A stretch of 64,000 nucleotides of DNA from Pseudomonadota bacterium (GTDB lineage Bacteria; Chloroflexota; UBA6077; JAJPHF01): contig JAJPHF010000026.1 of the NCBI GenBank assembly GCA_021325365.1, positions 49,140-113,139 on the forward strand. Direction: 5' to 3'. Position numbers and translations under genes: made by a program. Of the stretch, positions 40,534 to 48,727 are shown piece by piece (positions within the stretch are counted from its first letter, which is position 1; every line of letters begins with the position of its first letter). Below the pieces are notes generated by a model that was not told the DNA's origin, ran no database searches, and saw nothing but the letters and a program-made list of their open reading frames with translations.

Positions 40534-40680
40534 GGGGCGGCGTGGCGCCCGGGGCCGCGGCCCGGGCGCCCGGCGTCTTGACCGCGGCGCGTTTGTGAGC
40601 GGGCGCGCTGTTAGGTAGAGTTAGTTTGGCGGGCTGGCCCGCCGGGGTCGCGCGTTGCCCTTTATCCAGCGTGCAAGGTG
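40534..40680 (+). promoter_or_regulatory. Leader region of the antiporter gene
   Basis: About 145 bp with a tight GGCGGGC-TG-GCCCGCC hairpin (near 40627-40642) followed by a hairpin with a T8 run. Together they resemble a structured leader with an attenuator. No known riboswitch consensus was recognised. Confidence 0.4.
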
Positions 40681-40707
40681 GAGACTGTCATGCAGTCTCT
40701 TTTTTTT
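40681..40707 (+). terminator. Intrinsic terminator in an antiporter leader (possible attenuator)
   Basis: GAGACTG (40681-40687), loop TCATG and CAGTCTC (40693-40699) run straight into eight T residues (40700-40707). It is the only hairpin-plus-T-run I noticed in the window. It lies 70 bp upstream of the antiporter start and about 150 bp after the previous stop codon. Confidence 0.7.
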
Positions 40708-40776
40708 GTACCCGCCGACGGGCGATGTAGTGTGCCAGGGGAGCGGTGGGGCGCGAGCAGCGGAGAGGAGCGGTGG

Positions 40777-42063
40777 GTGGGGGTCGGCGCGATCATCGCC
40801 GAGCTGTTCGTTCTCTTCGCCGTCGCCAAGCTGGCGGGGGAGGTGTTCCAGCGCCTGCGCCAGCCGCCGGTCATCGGCGAGCTGCTGGCGGGCGTGCTGA
40901 TCGGGCCCTACGCGCTTGGCTGGATCGGCGTGCCGGGGCCGCAGCTCGTGGCGCTGTTCCACGATCCCGCGACTGCGCAGGAAGCGCTCGCCCTCGTCTA
41001 CCACGTCCTGGCAGAGTTAGGCGCCATCTTCCTTCTGTTCTTCGTGGGCCTGGAGACGCGGCTCAGCGACCTCCTCCGCGTGGGCGTGCGCGCCGCGGTC
41101 GTGGCCGTCACCGGTGTCGTGCTGCCGTTCATGCTCGGCGCGACGCTCATGCTGGCGCTCGGACACCCCGGGCCGGAGGCGGCGTTCGTCGGCACCGCGC
41201 TAGTGGCCACCAGCGTGGGCATTACGGCGCGGGTGCTGGGCGACCTCGGCTACCTCGCCACGCTGGAGGCGCGCATCATCCTCGGCGCCGCCGTGGTGGA
41301 CGACATCCTGGGCATGGTCGTGCTGGCAATCATGGCGGGCATCGGCGAGAACGGCCAAGTGGCGCCGCTGCCGATCGTCACCACGGCCGCGCTAGCCGTC
41401 GCCTTCACGGTGTTCACCGCGCTCGTCGGCACGCGGGTCGTCCAACTCGTCAGCGTGCGCCTGGAGCTGCTGCGCATCCGGAATGCGCCGTTCGTGGTCG
41501 CGGTGGCCGTGTGTCTGGGCCTGGCCGCGCTCGCCGATGTGATCGGCCTAGCCGCGATCATCGGCGCGTTCCTCGCCGGCCTGGCGTTCGCCGAGACACG
41601 CGAGCAGTACGCCCTGGAGCGCCAGACGTTGCCCGTGTACGAGCTGCTGGTGCCGATGTTCTTCGTCATCACCGGCGCCAGCGTCGACTGGCGCCTGTTT
41701 CTCGACGGCCCCGTGGTCGGCCTGGCGCTCGGCGTCACCGCGCTCGCCATCCTGGGCAAGGTGATCGGTTGCGGCCTTGGCGCGTGGGGGCTTGGGCCGC
41801 GCGGCATGGCGATCGTCGGCGTAGGGATGGCGCCGCGCGGCGAGGTGGGCCTGATCGTGGCGAGCGTCGGTCAGGACTTGCACGCCATCCCCGACGCCGT
41901 GTTCTCCGTCGTGGTCGTGATGAGCGTGCTCACTACGGTCGCGGTCCCGCCGCTGCTGCCACTGCTGTACCGGGGCTACGCCTCGCCCGCGCCCTCCTCA
42001 CCGCTCGCGACCGATGACGATGGGCTGGCCGCGGCGCAAGATGGCCGGCTGCCCGAGCTGTAA
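40777..42063 (+). CDS. Cation/proton antiporter, CPA2 (Kef/NapA-like) family
   Basis: The GTG at 40777 lies 6 nt after AGGAG; 428 aa with about 12 membrane helices. Family motifs: FQRLRQPPVIGELLAGVLIG, LGAIFLLFFVGLETRLSDLL, GTALVATSVGITARVLGDLG and the ion-binding ILGAAVVDDILGMVVLA (Asp-Asp), then FVITGASVDWRL and GVGMAPRGEVGLIVASVGQ. It exchanges Na+ or K+ for H+ across the membrane. No TrkA/RCK domain is attached. Hairpin elements upstream suggest regulation by transcription attenuation. Confidence 0.92.
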   Translation: MGVGAIIAELFVLFAVAKLAGEVFQRLRQPPVIGELLAGVLIGPYALGWIGVPGPQLVALFHDPATAQEALALVYHVLAELGAIFLLFFVGLETRLSDLLRVGVRAAVVAVTGVVLPFMLGATLMLALGHPGPEAAFVGTALVATSVGITARVLGDLGYLATLEARIILGAAVVDDILGMVVLAIMAGIGENGQVAPLPIVTTAALAVAFTVFTALVGTRVVQLVSVRLELLRIRNAPFVVAVAVCLGLAALADVIGLAAIIGAFLAGLAFAETREQYALERQTLPVYELLVPMFFVITGASVDWRLFLDGPVVGLALGVTALAILGKVIGCGLGAWGLGPRGMAIVGVGMAPRGEVGLIVASVGQDLHAIPDAVFSVVVVMSVLTTVAVPPLLPLLYRGYASPAPSSPLATDDDGLAAAQDGRLPEL

Positions 42064-42072
42064 ACCGGCCGG

Positions 42073-42960
42073 TTACTCCTTACGGAACGTTAGGCAGTAA
42101 TGGTGGTGGGTGTTGCTCACCCAGGCGTTGAACAGTCCGTAGGGCGCCAGGCGGATGTTGTCCTGCGCCCAGATACGCTCGTCTTTCAGGGCATAAAGCT
42201 CGCTCAGGCGCCGGGCCAGGTCCCAGGCCAGTGGATAGACCCGGCCGCCCTTCTTCACGTTCTTCACGATCACCGTGAGGTAGGCGCGCGGGCGCAGCTT
42301 CGCGTGGACGGCGGCGTAAACGGCGTATAGCTCGTTCAGAAACTGGTCGTAGTCGGCGACGTTGCCGAGGTCGTACGGCGAGCCCGAGTAGGTGACGGGC
42401 AGGCCGCGCTCGCGCCGTCCGGCCTGCGTCTCGAAACCAGGGCGGTGGAGCATGTCCCAGTAGGGCGGGCTGGTGAGGCAGTAGGCGATGGGCGGGAGGT
42501 CGAGCGCGGCGAGGTGGCGGGCATCGGCGACGACCAACCAGGCGGGCGGCCGGGTGTCCGCGGGCGGCAGGCCCGCGCTGAGCCGCACGGCGGCCGCGGC
42601 GGCGCCGTCGGCCTCCCCGGTGGCCGCGGCCTGCGCCAGCCGCCGGCGAGCCAGCTGGGCAAACGGCTCCGCCAGCTCGACGCCGATGCTGGGCCGTCCG
42701 GCGGCCTGTGCCGCGAGCAGGGTGCTGCCCGTACCCACCATCGGGTCGAGCACCCACTCGCCCCGCTTGGTGAAGAACTCGACGAACTCGCGCGCCAGCG
42801 TCTCGGGGAACTTCGCCGGGTGCTGGACTACCCCTGGCTCGCGGGGCGGCGGGTTGTGGATGAACCAGCTCTTCTGGAACTTGATCCACTCGCGTGGCGT
42901 CAGGTCGTTGAGCCGATTCACCATTGCTCGCCGCGCGCGCGGCGGCCGCTGTGTCGTCAT
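42073..42960 (-). CDS. Site-specific DNA methyltransferase (amino-MTase)
   Basis: 295 aa. The catalytic motif IV is YCLTSPPYWDMLHRPG (SPPY; N4-cytosine or N6-adenine class). The SAM-binding motif I WVLDPMVGTGSTLLAAQAAG comes before it... the FVEFFTKRGEW region precedes that, and IGVELAEPFAQLARRR follows. PRAYLTVIVKNVKKGGRVYP lies near the end. No restriction enzyme gene is nearby, so it is an orphan methylase that could act in regulation, repair or protection. The start is uncertain (ATG 42960 or ATG 42924). It converges on the antiporter gene with a 9-bp gap. Confidence 0.88.
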   Translation of the reverse strand: MTTQRPPRARRAMVNRLNDLTPREWIKFQKSWFIHNPPPREPGVVQHPAKFPETLAREFVEFFTKRGEWVLDPMVGTGSTLLAAQAAGRPSIGVELAEPFAQLARRRLAQAAATGEADGAAAAAVRLSAGLPPADTRPPAWLVVADARHLAALDLPPIAYCLTSPPYWDMLHRPGFETQAGRRERGLPVTYSGSPYDLGNVADYDQFLNELYAVYAAVHAKLRPRAYLTVIVKNVKKGGRVYPLAWDLARRLSELYALKDERIWAQDNIRLAPYGLFNAWVSNTHHHYCLTFRKE

Positions 42961-43120
42961 GTTGGCACCCGCCGTACCCCCGCCCCCCGGCGATACGGCC
43001 AACAGGTTTTGGCTGGACACGCTACTCGGCCGCCGGTCGGTCCCGGCGGGCACTCGTGATCGCTGGCGCGCGCAACTCAGCACCGGTGTCGGTCCCCGGC
43101 GCACGGCGACCGGCGTGCGG

Positions 43121-43612
43121 TCAGCGGAAGCCGCGCAGGACCGCAGTCAGCGTCACAAACACCACGAGCAGCCCGAGCATCGCGGCGCCCATGGCCGGGC
43201 CGCCAGCCAGAAAGCCGCTCACCGTGCCCAAGACGAGCAGCAGCAGGCCGCACGACTGGGCGAAGTCCCACAGCGGGTGCCGCGCCCAGCGCGGCCGGCG
43301 GGCCCGGGCCCCGTCGGGCGCCGTCCACAACGGCGCAACTAGCTCGCCGACGATCGGCAGCGCCGGGCCGACACGCGCGGCCTCGAGCGCCGCCCGCCAC
43401 TCGTCCTCGGGCGCTCCCTCGCGCTCGTAGATTCGCTGCACTCGCCAGCGCAGCTCGCGTCGCCGCGGCGCAATGGACCGCGCGTACAGCGCGCTCTCCT
43501 CGGGCGCGAGCTGATGGTGCGCCTTGCCCAGGACGACGCGCCAGGCCGGCGGCAGCTCCTGCCCGTCGGCGGCCAGGTCGGCGGCCAGGCGATCGACGAA
43601 GAAGTCTGCCAT
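43121..43612 (-). CDS. Hypothetical protein with C-terminal membrane helices
   Basis: 163 aa from the ATG at 43612. The N-terminal ~100 residues are charged and helical (FFVDRLAADLAADGQELP, SIAPRRRELRWRVQRIYERE). Two hydrophobic segments follow (FAQSCGLLLLVLGTVSGFLA, MGAAMLGLLVVFVTLTAVL). Probably an inner-membrane protein with a cytoplasmic head. Not recognised. Confidence 0.6.
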   Translation of the reverse strand: MADFFVDRLAADLAADGQELPPAWRVVLGKAHHQLAPEESALYARSIAPRRRELRWRVQRIYEREGAPEDEWRAALEAARVGPALPIVGELVAPLWTAPDGARARRPRWARHPLWDFAQSCGLLLLVLGTVSGFLAGGPAMGAAMLGLLVVFVTLTAVLRGFR

Positions 43613-43633
43613 GCCGCGCCAGTATAGCACCGC

Positions 43634-43815
43634 GGAAGCCTACCCTCCCCTGCTCCCCTCGCGATATGGAAAGGGGGAGGACCGGCGGACCTACCTCCCG
43701 GCTCCCCTCCCAATGTGGAAGGGGGAGAGGAGAGGCCGGGGTGGCTCCCCCCTTCCTTCAGAGGGTGTGACGCGGAGCACTGCAAGCGTCGCTGGGGCCG
43801 GGGCGGTTAGGTTAC
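43634..43815 (-). repeat. Interspersed palindromic repeat, copy 2
   Basis: Fills the gap between two minus-strand genes and overlaps the stop codon of the isochorismatase-like gene. Its reverse complement matches 56252-56397 closely over about 130 bp, including CCCAGCGAYGCTTGCAGTG, GAAGGAAGGGGGGAGCCACC and CCACATTGGGAGGGG. It contains one extra internal palindrome (CCCCTCGCGATATGG...). Confidence 0.8.
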
Positions 43816-44474
43816 CGCGCCGCGACGGCCGCGGGCGCCAGCAGCTCGGCGAACAGGGCGATTACCTCGTCCGTGCGACGCACCACGCCGAAGTGGCGCG
43901 GGAACGTACTCATCGTCGCGCAGTGGCCCGCCTCGCTGCCGTCGGCGCAGGCGTCGTCGATCAAGATCACGTTGAAGCCCCGGTCCGCGGCATCGCGGGC
44001 GGTGTTGTCCACGCAGTGATTCGTGGACGTGCCCGTCACGACGAGGTTCTGCACGCCCAAGTTGCGCAGGTAGAGGTCGAGCGGCGACCCGATGAAGGCG
44101 CTGGTGGCGTTCTTGTCGATGACCAGCTCGGTCGGACGCGGCGCCAGCTCGGGGCACACCTCGAAGCCCGGCGTGCCGCGCGGCACTCGCGGCGGCGCGG
44201 CATCGCCCGGCTTGCGGATCCAGCTCTCGCGGCGCCGCGCGTGCTGGTCGCGCGCGTCCGGGAGCAGCGAGCCCACGCGCAAGAAGATCACCGGCAGCTC
44301 GTGCGCCCGGAAGAAGTCACGGAGCTGCAAGTTGGTGTCCAGCACGCGGCGCGGCAGCTCCGAGTAGTTCTGCATGTCCACGACCAGGAGCGCCGTGCGC
44401 TCGGGGTCGATGGTCAGCTCGGCGAGCGCGAGCGGGCTTGCCGTGGGGTCCTGCCAGCGAATCGTGTGGCGCAT
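43812..44474 (-). CDS. Isochorismatase-family cysteine hydrolase
   Basis: 220 aa. The catalytic triad is visible: Asp in ALLVVDMQNYSE, Lys in VIDKNATSAFIGSPLD and Cys in VVTGTSTNHCVDNTARDAAD. IFLRVGSLLPDARDQHA fits the fold. Members hydrolyse N-carbamoylsarcosine, nicotinamide, maleamate, ureidoacrylate or biuret. The long insertion around RRRESWIRKPGDA resembles ureidoacrylate/biuret-type enzymes, but the specific substrate is an open guess. It is next to an EVE-domain gene on the same strand (16-bp gap). Confidence 0.9.
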   Translation of the reverse strand: MRHTIRWQDPTASPLALAELTIDPERTALLVVDMQNYSELPRRVLDTNLQLRDFFRAHELPVIFLRVGSLLPDARDQHARRRESWIRKPGDAAPPRVPRGTPGFEVCPELAPRPTELVIDKNATSAFIGSPLDLYLRNLGVQNLVVTGTSTNHCVDNTARDAADRGFNVILIDDACADGSEAGHCATMSTFPRHFGVVRRTDEVIALFAELLAPAAVAAR

Positions 44475-44490
44475 GGGTGCCTCCTCTCCG

Positions 44491-44952
44491 CTACGGTGTG
44501 GCCGCAGCGGGCTCCGCGGTGCGGAGCGCCGCCTCGATGCGCGCGAAGTCTGCCTCCGGAATCAGGTGGACGTTGCCCTGAAACGCCAGGTGCCAGTGCT
44601 CCGCGGGCCACTTGCGCGGGAATTCCAGCGCGGGCAGCAGGCCCACCGCCGGCACGTAATCGGCCTCGGGCAGCGTCACGTCGGGCTGGATCTTCACGCG
44701 GAACGGGTAGTCCTCGCCTTTCTTGCGGCCGTCCCAGACCATAGTGTGATCTTCCCAGTAGGGCGAGGTGATCGTCGCCGTGAAGGCGAACGCCTGCCGC
44801 CCGGTGGCGTACAGCACCATGCGGTCGCCGGGCTGCATGCGCTCGGCCTTCCTGCGGTGCCGGCTCTTTATCCCCTGCATCGTGTAGCCCAGGTCACGGG
44901 TGGTGGCGATGTTCTCGGGCGACGTGACGATCAGCCAATGCTTGACGGCCAT
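44491..44952 (-). CDS. EVE-domain protein
   Basis: 153 aa from the ATG at 44952. KHWLIVTSPENIATTRDLGY, KAERMQPGDRMVLYATGRQA, FAFTATITSPYWEDHTMVW and FPRKWPAEHWHLAFQGNVHL fit the EVE/PUA-like fold. EVE domains bind modified bases in DNA or RNA and are found in defence-associated fusions. This one is stand-alone. It is probably cotranscribed with the isochorismatase-like gene; the link between them is unclear. Confidence 0.85.
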   Translation of the reverse strand: MAVKHWLIVTSPENIATTRDLGYTMQGIKSRHRRKAERMQPGDRMVLYATGRQAFAFTATITSPYWEDHTMVWDGRKKGEDYPFRVKIQPDVTLPEADYVPAVGLLPALEFPRKWPAEHWHLAFQGNVHLIPEADFARIEAALRTAEPAAATP

Positions 44953-45070
44953 GCGCGCTCCTGCGTCGGGCTCTGGCACGGGCCAGGCGGGGCCGAGGGT
45001 ACCAGCCGCCCGGCGGCGGGTCAAGCCACGGCGCCCGGCGGAGACGAGATTGTAACGCCTGCCGCTCCGC

Positions 45071-45856
45071 CTACCCGCCCTCGACGCGGCGCGGGTGGGC
45101 GCGGCGTACCTCGCTCTCCAGCAGCTCCCAGATGCGCTGCGTCGTGGCCGCGTAGGCGGGCTGCGCCATCATCTCCATCGTGCGCGGGCGCGGCAGGTCG
45201 ACCGAAACGAAATCCAGAATCGTGCCCGGGCCGGCGCTCATCACGACCACGCGGTCGCTCAGCAGCACGGCCTCGTCGATGCTGTGCGTGACGTAGATCA
45301 CCGTCTTGTGCGTCTGCTCCCACAGGTTCAGCAACTCAAGCTGCATCATGCGCCGATTGAGCGCGTCCAGGTGTGCGAAGGGCTCGTCCATCAGCAGGAT
45401 CTCGGGGTCGTTCGCCAGGGCGCGGGCGATGCCCGCCTTCTGCTTCATGCCGCCGGAGAGCTGGCCGGGCAGGAACTGCTCGAAGCCGGCCAGGCGCACC
45501 TTGCTCAGCAGGCGGTGGACCACGCTCTGCCGCTCGTCCTCCGGCCGCTTGCGGAACTCGGGGCCCAGCCCCACGTTCGTCTCGACGACGCGCCAGGGCA
45601 GCAGGCGGTAGTCCTGCCAGACCATTGCCGTGCGGGTCTGGCAGCGCTGCTCCCCGATGAAGCTGATGGTGCCGCTCGTGGGGCGCTCCAGCTCGGCGAT
45701 CAGGCTGAGCAGCGTGCTCTTACCACAGCCCGACGGGCCGACGATGCTGACGAACTCGCCGTCGCGCACGTCCATCGTAATGCCGTCGAGGGCGACCAGA
45801 CGGCGCTTGCTGCCCGTCTCGAAGACCTTGACCACGTCGACTAACCGAATGAGCAC
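45071..45856 (-). CDS. ABC transporter ATPase (NitT/TauT type)
   Basis: 261 aa. Walker A VGPSGCGKSTLLSLIAEL, Q-loop MVWQDYRLLPWRVV, signature LSGGMKQKAGIARALANDPE (a Lys-Gln-Lys variant of the usual MRQR), Walker B ILLMDEPFAHLDAL and H-loop YVTHSIDEAVLL. Subfamily features match SsuB/TauB-type importers, which work with NMT1/SsuA-type binding proteins and a two-subunit permease. No permease gene is present in the window. The binding protein at 46526 on the same strand is the nearest partner, separated by one gene. Confidence 0.93.
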   Translation of the reverse strand: MLIRLVDVVKVFETGSKRRLVALDGITMDVRDGEFVSIVGPSGCGKSTLLSLIAELERPTSGTISFIGEQRCQTRTAMVWQDYRLLPWRVVETNVGLGPEFRKRPEDERQSVVHRLLSKVRLAGFEQFLPGQLSGGMKQKAGIARALANDPEILLMDEPFAHLDALNRRMMQLELLNLWEQTHKTVIYVTHSIDEAVLLSDRVVVMSAGPGTILDFVSVDLPRPRTMEMMAQPAYAATTQRIWELLESEVRRAHPRRVEGG

Positions 45857-45909
45857 GCTTACTCCAGTGCTGAGCTTAGAACCGAGCCTAACTCAGCGCG
45901 CGGCAGGCG

Positions 45910-46443
45910 CTACTCGCGCCGCCAGAAGGCCCACCAGGGGCGGTCGCCGGCGGGTTCGGGCGCCCGCTCGCGGGCCTCGATGTACTTTGTGCGCAGCCGC
46001 AAGAGCTGCAGGCGCACGGCCTCGCTGTCGAGCACGACGCGGTCGTCCACCGTGACCTGCACACGGCAGCGCTCGGGCCGGTCGGGCGGCGCCACTGCCG
46101 CGTCGATCACGCAGTCCGCAATGCCCTGCGCGTCGAGCAGCTGACCGATCAGGCGGAGCAACACCGACCAGCGGGTCAGCGCGGTGGGGTCCATCCACGG
46201 CGCCGGCCGCGGCTGCGCGCGTCGCTGCTCCTGCTGCGCGCGGGACTGCGTGAGCAGCTCTTGCCAGGTGTAGGTACGCACGCCGTACGCGCTCGTCGTC
46301 GCGATCCGGATGCCGGCGAGGTCGACGGTCAGCCCGGCGCGGCCCACCTGGCTGGCTTCCAGCCCCAGTCCCACGGTTCGCAGGGCTTCCTGAAGGGAGA
46401 GGCGACCGACACTGCGGGCACGCTGCGCGGTGTAATGCTGCAT
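45910..46443 (-). CDS. Hypothetical protein
   Basis: 177 aa from the ATG at 46443, with AGGGGAGG close upstream (an upstream GTG at 46491 is possible but lacks a ribosome binding site). It contains MDPTALTRWSVLLRLIGQLL, DAQGIADCVIDAAVAPPD and a C-terminal WWAFWRRE. There are no membrane helices or known motifs. It lies between an ABC ATPase and a binding-protein gene on the same strand, so cotranscription is likely; a transport-related role is only contextual. Confidence 0.6.
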   Translation of the reverse strand: MQHYTAQRARSVGRLSLQEALRTVGLGLEASQVGRAGLTVDLAGIRIATTSAYGVRTYTWQELLTQSRAQQEQRRAQPRPAPWMDPTALTRWSVLLRLIGQLLDAQGIADCVIDAAVAPPDRPERCRVQVTVDDRVVLDSEAVRLQLLRLRTKYIEARERAPEPAGDRPWWAFWRRE

Positions 46444-46525
46444 GACCTCCCCTACCGCTCGATACCCCGCGGGAGCGACATGGTGTCTCACTTCATCATA
46501 GCCCGCGGAGCGGCGCCGCGGGGCG

Positions 46526-47614
46526 CTACTCGCCGTAGAGCTGGCGGATGAAGCCGCTCTCGTCCAGCGCCCGCACGAAGCGGTCGTCTACCAGGTCCTC
46601 GTAGCGCAGGTTGCGCGCCTCGGGGCGGTCGGCCGCCGCCTCCTCGATGGTGGTGGCCAGCGACTTCGGCTTCACGTAGGGGGCGTGCGTTAGCATCATC
46701 GCATCGGATGCATAGTACTGAAGATAAGCCTCTTCCAGCCCGTCCGGATCCTCCAGCTCGTTGTAGTGCTTGATCGCCTGCTTGGTCGCCTCTTTCTCCG
46801 TGTAGCCGTAGCGGATCGCCTGCACCAGCGCGCGCACGAACCGCTGCACCACGTCGGGCTGCGCGGCGATGAAGGCGCGGGTGGCCACCGCGGTGTTGTG
46901 CTGATAGTCGGCGTCGGGCAGGCGGCTGAGGTCGACGATCTCGTTGTAGCCGGCCTTGCGAACGAGGGTGGTCGCGGGCGGGTTCAGCACGGCGCCGTCG
47001 ATGGCGCCCGACTGGAGCGCGGCGACGCGCTGCACGTCGCCGCCGATCTGGATGAGCTGCACGTCGTTCTCGCCCAGGCCGGACAGCTTGAGCGCCGCGC
47101 GGGTGGCGAGGTCCGAGCTGGAGCCGAAGCGACTGACGCCGAGGCGCTGGCCGCGCAGGTCGGCCACCTGGTGGGCGTTCGGCCCGCCCATCAGCTTGTA
47201 GGGGTAGCGATCGGCCATGCTCGCGAGGATCGCCAGCTCGGCGCCGCCGGCCACGGCGCTGACCACCGCGGCGGCGCCGATCAGCCCGACGGGCACCTCG
47301 CCGGCGACCAGCGTCTGGAGCGCCTTGCTGCCGGACTCGACGAACAGCAGCTCGGTATCCAGGCCATTCGCCGCGAACAGGCCGGCGTCCTGGGCGACCC
47401 AAAGGGGCGTCTGGCTGGCGTCCACCGAGCTGTAACCGATCTTCAGGGCCACGCGGGGCACGGGGGGCTCGGCCGGCGGTGCGGCGGCCGGGGCAGCCGG
47501 CGCCGGCGCGGCCGGAGCGGTAGTGGCCGGTGTGGCCGGCGCGGGGCGGCAGGCGCCCAGCGCCAGGGTGAGCGCCAGCGCGGCCGCCGCCGGCCGCCAG
47601 AGTGCTTCGAGCAT
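46526..47614 (-). CDS. Solute-binding lipoprotein (NitT/TauT-type)
   Basis: 362 aa from the ATG at 47614, 7 nt after GAGGAGG (a GTG sits just before it). The lipobox is LTLALGACRPAPA. After a Pro/Ala linker, the binding domain reads ALKIGYSSVDASQTPLWVA, GLFAANGLDTELLFV, VGLIGAAAVVSAVAGGAELA, VADLRGQRLGVSRFGSSS and AIDGAVLNPPATTLVRKAGY, and ends LVDDRFVRALDESGFIRQLY. It is closest to 25215 and 38894. A 262-bp dispersed element lies 120 nt upstream. Its downstream neighbours include an ABC ATPase. Confidence 0.9.
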   Translation of the reverse strand: MLEALWRPAAAALALTLALGACRPAPATPATTAPAAPAPAAPAAAPPAEPPVPRVALKIGYSSVDASQTPLWVAQDAGLFAANGLDTELLFVESGSKALQTLVAGEVPVGLIGAAAVVSAVAGGAELAILASMADRYPYKLMGGPNAHQVADLRGQRLGVSRFGSSSDLATRAALKLSGLGENDVQLIQIGGDVQRVAALQSGAIDGAVLNPPATTLVRKAGYNEIVDLSRLPDADYQHNTAVATRAFIAAQPDVVQRFVRALVQAIRYGYTEKEATKQAIKHYNELEDPDGLEEAYLQYYASDAMMLTHAPYVKPKSLATTIEEAAADRPEARNLRYEDLVDDRFVRALDESGFIRQLYGE

Positions 47615-47733
47615 CACGATCCCTCCTCACGGCCTGTCGCGCCGTCTGCGCAATAGTAAACTGCCACTCGCCCGGTCGCCAGCCGACGCGGCACGGTGGG
47701 GGCGCCCCAGGACATCGTGGCGCAGTTTGGTAT

Positions 47734-47995
47734 CCGAGGAACGGTCAAACGATGCTCCTTTACCGGATGGTTAAACGCTAGGCCGGGCGCGGGTCTGCGC
47801 GTGCTGGTCGGACGCGGAAGGCCGCATCGTTTACCCCGTACGATACTCCCGCGGTAGCCTGCCGCGGGCCGGGCCGGCGGGGTGGGGTGCCCCGGGCATG
47901 GGCGCAGGCGGCGGGCGCGGGGGAGGCGTGTACGGCGTAAGATAAGCGACCACGTCGCGCCGGACGGCGGGCGCTCTCCTGCGCGCCTCGCGGCC
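47734..47995 (-). repeat. Dispersed ~260-bp element, copy B
   Basis: Reverse-complement copy of 22344-22602 with a few substitutions and a short indel. On the minus strand it reads toward the binding-protein gene at 47614, the same relation to its downstream gene as copy A. The complementary AAACGATGC and GCATCGTTT segments are conserved. Confidence 0.8.
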
Positions 47996-48200
47996 GGATA
48001 CTGGTGGTGCGCCGCCCAGGGAGGGCGCAGCACGCAGCGCCCCTACACCCGGGGGCGGCGACCACGCAGCATCTCTATGAGATATGCATTGGCAGGGTGC
48101 TGTCGTCCGGCGGAGGCGGCGGTGCCGCGAGACCGAACGCAAACCGGGGGGAGCTGCCCGGCGCGGTGAATGTGAGAACGCTAGCCGAGGGGCGGCCGGC
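47996..48200. other. Gene-free spacer
   Basis: About 200 bp with a GTAGGGGCGC...GCGCCC-style palindrome (near 48005-48050) and no supportable gene. Confidence 0.45.
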
Positions 48201-48662
48201 TCAGCGGTCGTGGCCGCGAGCGTTGCCGTGCGGGCCGCGCCCGGGATGCTCGGGCTCGCGCCGCGGCGGGGCAGCAGGCGGTTGCGGTGGCCCGGTGGGG
48301 ACAGAGCGTGCGGGCGCCACGGTGGCCGGCGCGAGCGGCGGGGTGGTCGGTGACCGGGGCGGTGCGGGTGGCGCCGTTGGCTCAGGGAACGTCGGTGTGG
48401 GCGACGCGGCCGGCGCGAGCGTGCTGGTCGTAGGCAGAGCGGCTACGTTTGGCGTGCTCCGGGTGGATGGGGCGGCCATGCTCGGCGTACCGGTTACGGG
48501 CGGCCCGTTGGCGCTCGGCGCACTAGGCGCGGCGGACAGCAGCGCTACCCCGAAGGCGTAGCAGGGCAGCGTGCCGACGATAATTGCGAGGAACGCCGTC
48601 GCCAGGCCGCGCTCGCGCGCCGGCAGCCCGCGGTACCAGCGCCACATTCGCCTCATGCCCAT
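48201..48662 (-). CDS. Membrane-anchored Pro/Thr-rich protein
   Basis: Up to 153 aa (start uncertain among ATGs 48662, 48656 and 48647). A basic N-terminus (RRMWRWYRGLPARERG) and one helix (TAFLAIIVGTLPCYAFGVAL) are followed by ~110 residues of Ser/Thr/Pro/Ala, then a basic His-containing end (GRGPHGNARGHDR). It is probably a single-pass protein with an extended extracytoplasmic region. Low complexity prevents family assignment. Confidence 0.5.
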   Translation of the reverse strand: MGMRRMWRWYRGLPARERGLATAFLAIIVGTLPCYAFGVALLSAAPSAPSANGPPVTGTPSMAAPSTRSTPNVAALPTTSTLAPAASPTPTFPEPTAPPAPPRSPTTPPLAPATVAPARSVPTGPPQPPAAPPRREPEHPGRGPHGNARGHDR

Positions 48663-48727
48663 CGCCCAGACGATAAGATCACGCGCCAGTAGGCTCTAAG
48701 TAAAGTACGCCAGCATTCGGCAGCAGT

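Noticed and set aside
40746..42017. Plus-strand Arg-rich frame of 423 codons
   Set aside because: Second frame of the antiporter gene; the antiporter frame has clear membrane helices and family motifs.
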